Shown here one piece after another: positions 12,257 to 26,200 of a stretch of DNA of 64,000 nucleotides (position 1 is its first letter; each line of letters starts with the position of its first letter). Both the position numbers and the translations under genes were made by a program. The notes beneath the pieces were generated by a model. The model worked only from the letters and a program-made list of their open reading frames with translations, was not told the origin of the DNA and made no database searches. The stretch is from Rhyacichthys aspro (Eukaryota; Chordata; Actinopteri; Gobiiformes; Rhyacichthyidae): assembly GCA_036850595.1 (NCBI GenBank), contig CM072153.1:18928169-18992168 (forward strand), given 5' to 3'.

Positions 12257-12789
12257 TTGTCTTTTCTTTTAAATGTTTGTACCTCAGAAAAACATTTTCC
12301 AAACAGGTTTCTCAAGTTCAAAGCAGAGAGATGTACTCCTCTAATCAACACAGCTTTATTTAAGTAAACTATTCTAGCGCAAGTTAGAAGTCTGAAATAA
12401 TAGAAACCACGTGAAGATGGAGGGCTTAGAACATGTTTCCCTTTACAGAAAAATATTGAAGATAATTCAAGAGATGGGGCTCTGTTTGACATAATTTTAC
12501 ATTTATTACTTTTGTTTTGACATTTAGTGACAGAAAGTAAAGACATTTTCACATTATTCACGAGAAAAGCAGTGAAAATATCAGTGCACAATGAAAAGGA
12601 AAGACTTAAAATAAACACTGGAATTATGATTACAGGGATTATATAGCTACATTTACAGCACCATGCCATAATAAGTCTGCATGTTTTACTGACCCTGTGC
12701 CTTGGCTGCAGTGCATGCTGGGAGGCTGAGGGCTGCTGTTGACAGAGGTTAACTTCAAGATAAATAAAGGAGCCCATGAGAGGCCCCGC

Positions 12790-13160
12790 TCTCTTCATCA
12801 CCATATCTTAATTAGATAGGACAGCTTTAATTAAAATGAAATCATTTAATGGATTTTGTAATTAGAGCAGAGAGATGTCTGACGGACGTTATGGTCGAGC
12901 CAGCGGTGCCTCTCATCTCTCTGACCGCGGTCAAATTAAAAACTGATTAGACTTGGCTTTTATCGGCCAATCTAAACAGCCTCTGAGAGAAGAAAGCCCC
13001 AGTCCACCACCAGGGCTCTAAAATAGATCACTGAGCATGAAAAGGATTTTAATAAGATGCTAATAAAGAAGCTCAAACGGCAGAAAATCGTCTAATTTCA
13101 ATTAAATCGTTGGATTATTTCATTTCCTTCAAGAGGGTGTTAGTGTTTAGTTTCCTATTA
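12790..13160. promoter_or_regulatory. CNE-like block upstream of RALY-like gene
   Basis: This non-coding block combines many homeodomain-type cores (TTAATTAGA, TTTAATTAAAA, GTAATTAGA, CAATTAAAT) with retained CpGs and low repetition, and has no open frame of interest. Such composition is common in conserved vertebrate enhancers. Conservation was not tested. Confidence 0.25.
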
Positions 13161-13538
13161 GAGAGATGTCCACAGAAGTCTGGTCTCGTGTTCCTGGACA
13201 AACTGTAAACACTGCAGTCACTTGTATTTCAGAGTACTGTGAGCACGGATCCTGGCAGTCTGTATTTTGGCCTGTATTTTTCACTAAACGTATTTTCACA
13301 AAATGTGTACAGTATGAAAAAACAGACTGCCTGGAATGAAACGATTATTATGTATCACCTGTGGTTAGAGTAAAGCAAAGCAGCAAGCCTCACTTTCTGA
13401 TGTAGTTCTGCAAAGAGAAGGAATTTCTAATGTTGTTTATTTTGGGTCTAGGAACCTTATCACACTTTACTTCAATATCTACATTTGTATCAAACACATC
13501 CTGGGGTTTGTTTGCCCTTAAGACCAAACTGAGTCTGA

Positions 13539-13777
13539 GGCTACATCCAGATTGATGCATTTTCATTATTAAATATTTGATTGATGTAACTTAGTTTTAT
13601 CCAGCTCTTCTTTTGGATGACTAAAGGAAAACAACATAATTTCTTGATAACCAGCTAATTCCAATCGATACTGTGATTAAAAGACACTAATGTGTGCGGA
13701 GATCATTTTCTTCTTCTTTTTTTAAATTTTTATTTTAATGCTCTGTTATCATTAAAACACATCAGTCTGGATGCAGC
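13539..13777 (+). mobile_element. MITE-like element, copy 1
   Basis: It begins GGCTACATCCAGATTGATGC and ends ATCAGTCTGGATGCAGC, whose reverse complement matches the start, so terminal inverted repeats are visible. The length is about 239 bp with an AT-rich interior and no transposase. The same termini recur at 15156-15437, and a solo left end sits at 14863. It looks like a non-autonomous DNA transposon of teleost type. Confidence 0.6.
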
Positions 13778-14292
13778 TTTAGAATATAGTTTATGTTTAG
13801 GAGACAGATGGCTATAGGAGAAAGATTTGTCTGTAAAAGCTGGACACCTTCTGAAAAACTCATTTTAAAGGGGGGGCTTTTGGTCAAACTTGCCCTTGTT
13901 TTTGTGAAAAGAGATGAGATTTCTGGAGCCAGTTTGATAATGTACTGGAGGAAACAAAAAATGAAAACATTTACTAATTTCTTCTCATCTAAAGTTGTGA
14001 CAGAAATGACAACCTTTCTCCTTCTAAATCATTACCAAAACCAAATAAATGACCTGCACTTTCCTCCACTTCACACACAGATGTTTTCCTCTCTCGTCTC
14101 CCTCTCAGGACACATCCCATAAACCCCTCTCTCCGGTGCAGATGGGCTCCCTCCACCCCTCTGAACGCAGTGGTACGACCCACTGCTCTCCACAGCGGTC
14201 ACCTCTCCGTCTCTCTCTCATCACATTCAGTCAGACTCCACAGACGCCAGGCTTCTCTTCTCTCCTCCTCCTCCTCCTTCGCTTTTGAAACA

Positions 14293-17200
14293 ATGACCCA
14301 TTTTCGGAGCGACTGCCATCAGGACAGACGTGAGTACCGCACAGCAGCCTCAGAGGGTTTCGGGAGAGCTCACTCTGAGGGGAATGAGAGGATGTTGTAA
14401 TGTGAGGATGCTGGGGATGTGTGTAAACGTGGATGTTTAATGCACATGTGCTCGGAGTGGTTCTCCAGAGATGTGTTTGTGACTGAGGATGCTTCCCTAA
14501 AGGTATTTGATGTAATTAAAAACAGCTAAACGAAGCCAGTTTGAGAAAAGTAACCTCTTTTCCATTGGACTATGACAATATCTCAGTCTAAGTTATGTTT
14601 TGGGGCATTTTAAGAGGAACAAACTGAAATAAAAAGCCAGTAATGACACATAATGTGTAGTATTATCCAAATAGACTTCTTCTTCTCCTTTTGCCTGTTG
14701 TCTTCAGGGGTCGCCACCTTGACTTGAAATAGGTTTAATCTATCTGTCTATGTGTCTGATTGAATTTGAAAACATATTAGACAGAACATGGAGTCGAGAT
14801 CTAAAGACACTGTGGTAAAATTAAGATTTTCACATTTACAAATAGTTTTCATTTGACTTCAATGGCTACATCTAGACTATTGTGTTTTAATTTAAAAAAG
14901 GATTTTGCTGTTCAAAAGGGTTTAAGGAATCTGAAACATCGGGGAAAAAAAGCAAAGGACTCGTTTTACTTTGAAAACAATGCTGCTGTTTTGTAGGATC
15001 GAGAAAAAATGAAACTATGACACACTCTCCACTGTTTAGTCCCAAGACTGTGTACATTTGTCTGGTTTATTTTTGGCCAAGTAAAATTCAGACCTTTGTT
15101 ACCATGGAAACAGCCTGTTAAGCTAACTATTGGTTGATTTTTTTAAATAGACTATGGCTACATCCACACTAATGCATTTTCATTGTAGAATGCATAACTT
15201 TTGCTGCATTTTGAATTAGCGTCTCACTATGTTTTAGGAAAAATGCTAAAATGGAGACTTGGTTTTGCATTGTAAAAAAAACAAAACCCGAAAACACAGA
15301 CTGGTGTTAGCTGCCTCTTTGGCTTCTTTGATTGATTGTCTGAAATGATCATTTGTTAAAAAAAAGTGGACAGGGATATGTTATTACAAGATTTTGGTGT
15401 TTAATGCTGTTTTTTAAATGAATTAGTCTGGATGTAGTAAAAAAAACAAAAACAGAACACAAAGAAACAGAACCACAATTTAGTCTTTTACCTTTAGGGG
15501 TAGGCACCAGAAGACATCATCCATCCATCTTTTCTGCCACATTTTAACACTATACAGGGTAATTACAACAAGGCTGTGTCAGGTCCAGCTGCGTATAGTG
15601 AGGGCAACAGGGAAGACTTCCTCAGTCTTACTGCGTCTGGGAAGAAATTGCAGTTTTGCCTCATTATTGTCACTAACACGAGTTAAATGACTTTGAATGA
15701 CAGACATCTGCAGGCTTTGTTTTTTGTTGCTGGCTGCTTATTGATTAAACTGCTATTCTGAAGTAAGGTATAGTCAGATTGGAATGAAATGTAATAAAAG
15801 CCTTTCCTTCGTATTTACCAGTGATATTCTATTGACAAAACCCTGCTCTTATTTTACGATTAGATTTACTCAATGCTTAAACATAACCTCTGTATGAGTT
15901 AAATCTAGGATGTGGACTTTAGTCTCTGGTGGTGAAGTCCTGTGATTTATGTACCATCCACCACCTTAAACTGCCTCCTGACCTTTTACAAAATGTGACA
16001 AAATGTAGAATTAGGATTCCACCAAAAGGTAATGTGAGAGCTGTTCATTTCTATATTTGAAACCAGAGCCATTTTAATCACGATAAATACCACGGTCTCG
16101 TTTTTACTTCGATCTCATTAGCCTTGAGTCAAGTTCATCATTTTGTTCGTCCGTCCATAAAATCTCAGAAATGTCAGTTCTCTCATTGGCAGCAGCCACT
16201 GGGCCATATCATTGACGTTACAGTTTAAATCTGCTCAGAAAGTGCCCACTCAAACTGGAACCATCAAAGAAGTGACCCTGAAATGCACTTCTGCTGCTGC
16301 TGTTGTGGGAGGGAAAGCTCATTTGACAAGTATTTTACAACAGAGTCCTTGTCTGAGGCGATCATTTTATCAGAAATGCAGAGTTTGGTTAGAAGATCCA
16401 AAGGCATTAGTATAGAAAGGATGATTTTACGTGAATAATGAAGGTGCCAGACATGACGGGAGATTTCTTGTGGATTAATGTGACGTAAATCAGTATTTTT
16501 TATTCTTATGTGTTATCAGGTTGGCCATTTGGATACAGATAATCTTTTTGATCTGAATTATTTAGTTTTGTGAATTAAATTTGGATGTGTTAATGACAAT
16601 CAGTGCATGCTACTGGATATTTCTCCCCAGTCGATCTATGTGTAATAATGACACCTTTAAATTGACTCTCTTCAATATTTCTCCCTCTTGTCATGGTTTA
16701 CAGGAGACTGGAGCCTACTTCTTTTTATAAACAGACTTTCATATGCACATTCACAAATTCCAATTTTGGGATGAATACAGAAAAAGCCTTGAAAGGGTCT
16801 GACCTATTTCCAAGATAGAATTATTCAAATAGATGTAGACAAGGTCAGAGTTTTTCAAAATCTCAAATTATCTGTGTACTTTTTTAGGTTGAAGGGAAGG
16901 TTGCTGTGATGGTCGCGTTCATGGACATAAAACTTAAAACTGAGTATTCATTTGTGAGGAGTTGTACCCTTGCTCATATTCATTCTGAATAAAAGTAGCA
17001 GTTGTATTTTCTCTAAATCTTAACCAGGTGATGTTTTTGATTGTCACCATGAAAAAGTCCTGAAATGATTACATGCTTTATTGTGCTTTGACTGGAATTT
17101 AAACAAAAAAGCGGCATAAACCAAGCAATACTGTCAACATTTGAATTTAAAAAACAAGCCTGTGATCTGAATTAACACATTTTGCACCTAAACTGAACTT

Positions 17201-20200
17201 GCAGGTGCAGGGGTTGATGGTTTTCAGCTGCTCAGGATGGACTCGATGTCTGTCCTATCATTAAAAGACAAGTTTATTTTTGTACAGCACAACACAGGTG
17301 CCTCAAAAGGCTTTACAGACTGTACAAGACAACACCTTCTGCCCTCCTGTACAAACCCAACTACTCACAGGGAGAGGGATCCACTCCGGGACGGACAGAC
17401 TGTACAAAATGTGCTGTCAGGACCAGTTTAGTTATTTATTAATAGTTCTGTAATGAATTGGCTAAGTAAAAAAAAAAAAAAGAGTTTATAAGGTCGAACA
17501 GGTGATTGTGTGTTTCTTTTCTAAACATTGTATAACCATGTTAAACAAAATAGATTTAAAAAAGCGTGGCAAGTGGTCAAAATTATGCTTTAAAAACGAG
17601 ATTTACTTCATTACTTACTTAAGTCAGACAAAGAACTCACAATACTTTGAACTATACAGACCTAGAGACAACCAATAAGGATAAACTAAGGCATGCAAAT
17701 CTTCACTGATTGGATGGCGAGGAACAAACAATGCAATAAAACACAAAGAAGGGAGGACACAACACAACAACACAATGGGCAGACCAACTAATTCACGATG
17801 GTACGATACTTCCTTCACTTCCTTCACTTCCTTCACCGAGATCTGGTTGATAGACACATCATTTTCTTTGTGGCACAACTGGACACTCCTCTTTGACAGA
17901 CAATTACATACACCACGTACAAGCCAACATCTCTGTAAGTGTTGTGTCCTCCTCTTTGCCAGGACACAGGCTCTGGTTTGATTTTCCTGCCAAACTTTGA
18001 AAAGGCCGTCCCTGAAATCCAATAACCGCGAGGGTGTGAAATAGTCCTGTCATCACTCCCTTCGTTCCCTTTTCTCTCATTCGACTCTTTCTCTCCTAAC
18101 CTGATGTGTCATCCAAACAATTCCAGGCAATAAGCAAGCAAATAGCTGTAATCACTCAGTCGATGATGCACAATCACAGTTCGGCACACTGCGGCGACCT
18201 GGCAACTTTATCGATTTCTGTAGTGGCGGCGGTTAAAGCCTCCCCAGCAGTTAACAGATGGTGAGTGACGGCGCTCGTAAACCTCGCACTAAAAGACTAA
18301 TGTCCTACAAGCTGCGAACGACTTGGCAGCTATAAACAAGCCCCGCCGCCGACTGTCAGCGCCGCGGGAGACGAGAGAGGCATGATGGGAGCTGAAGGGC
18401 CAGCTGCCGCCTCTCACAGCGAAAATACACCGACACATGGGGGGTCAGGGCTCGGATGGAGGTCACGGAGAGACGGGCTGCTCCCAGATTTCAATTACCA
18501 GATCCAAATGGTAGATGAGTGTTTCTGTCGCGCTGAAGAGTTGGAGAAAACAAGCTCAGAGTAGTTGTCTCTAACTTTGTGTTTGATCCAGGAAGTTCAG
18601 ACTGTTTGATTGGTTGATTAGCTACTATTCTGTGTCTAGGTTTAAAAAAAGGTTCTAGGATCTTGGAAAATGACAAAGCTTTTCAGAAGTTTTGTGCAGG
18701 GAATATGGAAGATAGTTTTTCTTTTGGCTTTGGGGAGTTTTTGTAAATTTGACTGTTTCCGTAAATAATAAATGATGCAATATCTCAAAGTGTGAATCTG
18801 TTTATGGAAATTTGTCCGACTGATTGTTTTATTTTCCAGACGGCGCCATGAACACTGAGCTGAGAAACACTCGTACCACAGCGACCAAGAGAGGAAACAG
18901 CGCCGCCATCAGGTCAGTCTGTGCATCTGTCGGATTTTCAAACACTGCTCTTGCTCCATTTTTATATTCAGCACCAAACTAGAGCTAAAATGTATTTTCT
19001 CGTTTGCTTTTTGAAGAAGAAAGTTGTGCCCGTACACACTCGTACTGTGATGGCTGTACAGTAAGGTCAGAGCAAGAACAAAAGAGGTCTAAGCTGCTAA
19101 AGTTTTACGTGGACCATTTCCTTTTGGGAAGTTATTCAATTTCTGTGATTTTCTGCTGCTCCTCATTTCCATCCACTTTTTGATCCAAACCTCGGGGCCC
19201 AACTCTCAGCCTCCGTGACTTAAAGGATCCACTGGAGACATCTGGGGTCATACCTTCAGAGATCTGGTGCATTAAATCTTGCGAATTTTGTGAATCAAGC
19301 AAATTGAGTTTGGAACAAAACCAGTTCAGTTCAAAAATGTTCTTCATGCGTATTTTTGTCTCAAAAACAAACCTAAATGCACTTTGTCTCTCGCTGTAAT
19401 GGCTTCTTCCACTGGGTTCTGTGGAGATTTAAATGTATTTTAATCAAGCACAAAGGTAGATACACTATTGTAAATATACTTTCCATTTTGTTCAAACCTT
19501 ATATTACATTTTACACATTTAACGCTTTGATGACTTTGAAACTCCATCGAATAACTTACATAAAAGTGAGAAAGTTTTAACTTAAATAAATCATTCATCA
19601 CATTGATCTTCTATAAACCCTAGTGCAGTGCTGCTGGAGTCTGAGCAGTCGTGATGTGCTGGTGTTCAGCTGATTATGAGCGACAGTCCAGCTGCCCCTG
19701 GTTTTAACCTCATTCTCTGTTTACATGGAAACTAAAGCCAAACTGTCCTCCAAATCCCAGCACCGCTCGCTGCTGGACGGATTAAAGCCAGAACGAACGC
19801 AACCGCATCGTCCAGAGCTGGGATTTACAGCCAGACTGCACACGGCCAGCTTCACACAGGCAGCCTCACGGGACCAGGGTCTGGAGCCAGTGGGACCCTC
19901 TCTGCTGAGGCTTTAACATAATTCATTTAGTGCCGCGCCGAGAGACACAGGATTAAATACGATTTAATTCTTAGATCAACAAAACAGAGAGAAACTAAGA
20001 TCAGAGGTCACTGTCTGCGCCGAGACTTAATCCACAAGAAATTAGTCAGATTCAGTTTAATCTATTCCACCAAACACAAGCTATTTTAGTGTCATAATTA
20101 GATACACCGAACACTTTGATTCAATATTTTCTGTTGATGTCCTTTGATCTCTGAAATAATGATTGCATATATCCAGCCTTTTACTGCTTTGTCCTCTTTG

Positions 20201-23200
20201 TTGGCTGTAGTTTTCAGTTAAAAATCCATCTTATAAAAGTGATATTATTAGACATCGATGATAGACCGAGTTGGAAATGTTGTTTCCAGGTGTGTTTGGT
20301 TCCTCTGAGGGCTGTGGTTTTTGACTAATGTTGATGTTATTTGTGGATAAGAGAAGAAACACACTTTGAGTTGTATTAATTATGAGTAATGGGCTTCAAA
20401 CACAACATTGATAGTGCAGTGATAACACAGTGTTGGCCCTTTTTTATTTTGTTTGGCAGACAACAAACTGAACTCTTGCCAAACCTGTGTCCTGTCAGCA
20501 GTTTATACAATTTGTTTTTATATTGTTGGCCTCTGACTAGTTTAAATGTAGATGAAATGTGATGAAGTAAAATGATTTGACTGTTCAGAGTGACTTCTGT
20601 GCCACTGTATTATTAAATGAGTGCAAAGTTATTCCCCGATGGACCACAGAGATGTAGAGACACAGATTTAGACGTATAAATGATGTCACGAAAATACTGG
20701 CTCAGTGAAACTCAGTGAAACAGCAGAGGTTTATGCATTATCTAGTTGTATTAATTGTAGACTGTGGTTTATCCAAAAAAACAGGGACCTGGACAGATAT
20801 GTTTGTTATAACCTTTAATTTTGGAAAATAAACTCAGCAGTTTATTATTATGTGTGGAAATCGCCCATAAATCAACATACTTCTCCTTTTATGAATAAAT
20901 GAAATGAAATGTAAAGTATGTAGAGTGTTGTTGTGGATGTGAGTCATGTGATCAAAAAGCAGATGTTGTTGTTGTGGGCGAAAAAGCACAAATGTGTAAC
21001 ACCGGATGATGAAGCACATTTATCTCTTTGTCAGACTCTGAAAGGTCACAAAGATCTGATGCTAGTCAAACTTTTTACAACATTTCTGTTCCTGCTGTTG
21101 GACCCTTTTGTCAGTGATAGATGCCGAGAGCTGGCGTCCTGTTGAATCGAGTTGTTATCAGACGCGTTCTCGTCTCGGAGCAGGTTTGGTCTCGTTCATT
21201 TTGATTAGAAGAACAGGAAGGAGGCCGGGCCCATCTGGAAAACAAGCTGGTGGGTTTTTTTTAGAAAGGAAATTACTGCAGAAATCACAAACCAATAAGG
21301 ACAACCAGGATGCACAGAGGATATAAATCTAAAAGACACAAATACAGCCTCCTACCAGTTAATATCAGGCCATTACAGCAGCATTTTCTGCATCTGTGAT
21401 CATTACATTTAAGAGAAAAGTGTGCACTGTTCTTTAATGGGAATAACAATACTATGAAAGACTATTTAGCTTAATCTTTTAACTCTTTCAACTTTTTATT
21501 CCTTCCAAAAGATTTTCAAACTATTTCCAGCATTTAACAACAACTTCAATATAATATTGGTTTGAAAAATGTAAACTATTGTGTATTGTGATAACAGACT
21601 ACAAATTTAATTTAAATTCTAATTTACTTTACCACTTCTTGACCTGTTTTTCAGATATTGCAATTGACATGAACTATTTGGTCTGAAGAGGTACCAAGAT
21701 GTAATTTTAAACATAATGGATTCACTCATTTAGAAAATAAAGATTCTTGCAAAATGTCATTTCACTCACCTGCCCTTTGACTAGATCCTGATTTTATCCA
21801 CTAAACATGTCATTGTTGCTAGAAAAAGAGTAGGCAGCCAGTCTCAGCCTTCTTTAGAGTTACTGAGTTTACTGTTTTCATTTACAACTTCATAACTTTC
21901 GCTGCATATTCACAATGCATCTACGTATGCTTTAGATGTTTTAAAAGCATAAAATTGCACTGCAGACCTCATATATGTTGAGAATATGGGCAAAAATAGA
22001 GAAAAGATGGCACAGTCTGAAAAAAAACAGTGTAGTATCCTTGATTTTAATTCATTTAGCAAAAAAATATTACCTAAGTAAAGGCTAAAAGGCCAGAAAA
22101 TGCCTAAAACACTCAGGAAATCAATTTGTATTCTGCACTGCCATTAAAAAAACCATTAATAAAGGCAGACAGACCAATGACACTGGGATTATATTAATGT
22201 TGATTGACACTGAGGAAGAAAAGGCCTCATTATATCTATATTTAAACTATGACCTTTCCAGAATCTTGGTCAAAGTCCAAGCTCCTGTGTCTCTGTGAGA
22301 GCCGAAGCTGTTTGTCATTTTGGTGGATGGCCCGCGTCAGAGTCCAGCTGCTGTTAGTTTAACCTGACATCTCGCTCCGATTCATAGTTGTGTAATTATC
22401 CAAACCTCTGCAGGGAGCCACTAAATCACTGCTCTGTGATTGATGAGCGCCTCCCGGGTTTGGTTTGGTTCGCTCACAGACAGACACACGAACGCATTTC
22501 TAATCAGATCCTCAACAGCACGTAAAGCCTTATCGAGCCTCATAACAAATGTACGCTCATAAATGACAGCAGTAAACGCAGCGCCCTCGAATCTTTAAGT
22601 CTTCGAGGGAATACGAGGACAGCCGTCGAGCAGATGGTGCAGTCGCAAAAGCACAACAAGAGGGACTTATCTCTGAGACCTTTGACCTTCACTTACGTAA
22701 CAGCAGCCGAAAGAGGGAAACGTAGCAATGTTATTATGTTATTAATTATGCCAGTCAACACCATGAAAAACTGTCTAAGGTTTCCTGTTATGCTCATTTA
22801 TGATTTAATAATAGTACATTTTGAGTCCTGGGAGCAGCCATTTGTATCCAACCTGACTTAATAAAGATGGTGAATTGTATAACAGACAAAAAAAGTCTGG
22901 CTGCAGGCTCTGAGGTTTATTTTTTCTTTGAACGTTGGCATTTGTCCAGTTTTAAGAACCATCAGTCCTTAGACCCACAGTCATCCCATCTCGACTTGAA
23001 CAGTGCATGGCTCCACAGCGAAAGTTCACTGCTTTAATGATTTGTCATATTTACAGACCAGACCTTGTCATTAAAGAGGCAAAATGGCAAGTGAGGAACA
23101 TGGTTTTCAGTGGGTAAAATGCACTTGACAAGATAAAAACAAAGACAAAAGGCATAACACATATAGAACATAAAGTATATCCACCTCCACAGCGACTGAC

Positions 23201-26200
23201 TTTGGTAAAAAAGGTTTGTTTATGTCTGAAGTGTCAAAGTCAAAGTGGTGAGGGGCCGCGATAGTTCAGTCATTTCAGGGGCCATTTGAGTTTTACAGAA
23301 GTTATCTTTCACATTAATTTCCTCTTTTTATGGAAACTGGTTTTAGTTGGATTTGAACAGGGTATAGATGGATTTGAACAGGTTGCAGATGGATTTGAGC
23401 AGGGTTTTGTGGGATTGAAATAGGTTTTAGTAAGATTTGAACTGGTTTTAGATGGATGTGAACAGGTTTTAATTGAATTTGAACAGGGTTTGGATGGATT
23501 TGAACAGGTTTTAGTTGAATTTGAACAGGGTTTGGATGGATTTGAACAGATTTTAGTTGAATTTGAACAGGGTTTGGATGGATTTGAACAGGTTTTAGTT
23601 GAATTTAATTTTTTTGAACAATTTTAGTTAATTTGAACATTTTTATATTGATTTTAACAGTTTTAGTTGAATTTGAACAGGGTTTGGATGGATTTGATCT
23701 TTGTTACAAAAATCAAATCCATCTAAAACCTGTTCAAATCCAATTCAAACCTAAATATCCACAAATATCACTTATTAAATCTATTGAAGGGCCACATAAA
23801 ACATTACAAAGGACCACATTTTGCCCCTGGGCCTTGAGTTTGACATGTGTGGGTTATCTTGATGAAGGTAAAACAATTACACACTTAATCACAGAATAGA
23901 TTTGTCATTTAGCTCTGCAGCTGTTGTTTGGCCATCTATCAGTACAGTGTAATTTGGGCCATGTTTTTGCAAACCATTTCCACCTCTTTTCTGGCCATTT
24001 TGCAGATTCTCACCATAAATTGCCTCCTGGGCCTGAAACGCATGGCACGCTGGGATGCCTATGGGTCGTTATCCACTAAATCCACGTAAATCAGTGTTTA
24101 ATTAACTGATGGTGAGGCTCCCGGCAGATTTTACATCGACCTGTTTGTGGGCTGCTACCTTCTTCACATGAAGCAAGCACAGAGACAGGCTCTGGAAAAT
24201 CAAAGGAGATACAAAGGACGGCTTAAAGATAGAATAAAAGAGAAAAAAAGAGAACAGCACTGAACACTGTAATTATGTCGTCTTGTCCCTCGATCGACGG
24301 CCGAAAGCAGCATTTAGTGGAAACACACGAATCAGCGTTTCCTTAGAGCAGAGAAATAACACTTCGATAAAGAGGCCACGCTATAAAAACACAAAACCAT
24401 TTAACCCCGCAGCACACAAACACAATGGAGACGAGATAAACCAAACTAAACAACCACCTTGTTGAAATTTAAATGCCGCCTCTGATGGAGCTGTGATGGC
24501 GGAGGCTGTTTTCTCTCCGAGTTCACCTCATCAACTCGGAAATGACCGAACGTGTTTACACGCCGACAAAACAGCCAATTTAAATACAATTAAGATTATA
24601 ACTCAGATAAAGGTTGAACAGCGGATGCACCATACTGTTGTTTCTGATTAGAGACGCAGCAGGGACTCTTCTCTCTCAGATCTGCCTGCTCTGAACCGCT
24701 CTGTTGTGCCTAAGGAAACTTTTAGTCGTCTAAGCACTTCTGTTTAATTATGTTTTTATCCAGAAAAAAAAAAGGATGAAAAAAAGTGCCACCAATACAT
24801 CAAAAATATCTATTTCCTTTTAGTCTCTGGATGCATATAAGTCATAAACCTCACCTTCTTGTTGTTGAACCACTACTTTAGCTTCATAACTGCAAGATTT
24901 TAGCTAAACTAATTCATAAGTCACTAAGTTTATTTTGTTTTCCATAATGATTTCCAAATATTTTTGATCTTCATCCAGGTTTACTAGTGTTTTATCAGGA
25001 ACATCTTGTGTGTTGTAACGTAATTGACAAAACCAGCTTCAAAAAAAGATGCTCAAGTTTTTAAAGCGACATCACCAAGCTTTAAAATAGCCTCAAAGTC
25101 AGTACCAGATTGTCCACTGAGAAACTAGATGTATAAGTACAACGCGGAAACACGACTTCTTCTGAGAAATTCCTTTGTCCTCCTTTTCTTTATGTTAATT
25201 ATGATATTATAGCATTTTAAACTAACCTATGGCTTGATTTGTTGTGAGTGTTCTATACCACATTCTACATATACGCAGTTTACAAAAGTGGGCTAAATTA
25301 CTACTACTAGCAGACACCAGGAAGTAATAATACTGCACCTTTTCAGTCAATGTACTCTTTTTCTTCTATTTATTGTTTTGTAAAGAAAAGCACACTTCAA
25401 TCCTGGTTCAAAAGTAAGGCAGCTAAGTTAAAGATGACCACTTTTTTATTGTCCCGTCAGAAATATATTTGTAACATTTGTGGTTATTGAGCAAAATGCA
25501 TTTTCATGTTTTGGTTGATTTATTTGGCAACATGTTTATTAAGTACTGCATCAAATTACTGCTAAAGTTGTGTTTTAACCTAAAGATATATTGGTTTCGC
25601 TGTAGTTTCCTCACGTGACCTAATGATGACCTCAAAGCCGGCTGCAGTTTCAGGTCACAGTGATCCTCTCGGGACTCGCCCTTGAGTGCGACCACAGCGA
25701 GCCGAAGTGGCAGGAGCACGGCTGAACGGCCCATTAACCACCGTCTCCGTGTTACGCTACTCTACACCGCCGCTGATTTATGACACTGCAGCAGGCGGCG
25801 AGTGCGAGCGGTAAATCAGAACAAATGGATGTAGCAGAAAACCATAGGCTGCGGTGTCACCTGCAAAACCCAGAGGCATGAATATGGATGAACAAACACG
25901 CTGCTGCCGGTGTCGAACACTATCATTAGTGTTGGAGTGGGTTAGTGTTAAGTAGTGGCTATAAAAATGCAGATGACTTATCATTTTTGCCATTTTGCAG
26001 TCTCCCCTGACTCCACTGCAGGTTTAGGCCAAGTCTAATACAGAAAGCTTTACCCAACTTTCCAAATATTTTCTTTTCGCTCTCATCCAGGAGTCATCAA
26101 AAACATCAACCGGCTCCTCTTGATGTGGAGGAGCAGCTCTAGACCCTGCCTTTGAGGGAGCACCCAGAAACTCATTTTGGTTGATTGTATCCACATTCTT

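Larger units (their letters stand above)
14330..18839 (+). other. Intron 1 of the RALY-like gene
   Basis: This 4.5 kb intron carries a MITE-like element (15156-15437), a solo MITE end (14863), a minus-strand LINE remnant (15570-15665), a repeat fragment (17262-17430) and a poly(A) run (17468-17481). A CpG-richer block lies at about 18150-18400. No RNP1/RNP2-type RRM coding was found on inspection. Confidence 0.5.

Noticed and set aside
12244..12804. Longest uninterrupted single-frame ORF outside the genes (186 aa, minus strand)
   Set aside because: No domain, an AT-rich low-complexity composition and no splice or promoter context; it lies in repeat-flanked intergenic DNA. Most likely chance.
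23336..23751. CRISPR-like or clustered-repeat array
   Set aside because: The repeats are contiguous 21-mers without unique spacers, in a vertebrate genome; this is a minisatellite.
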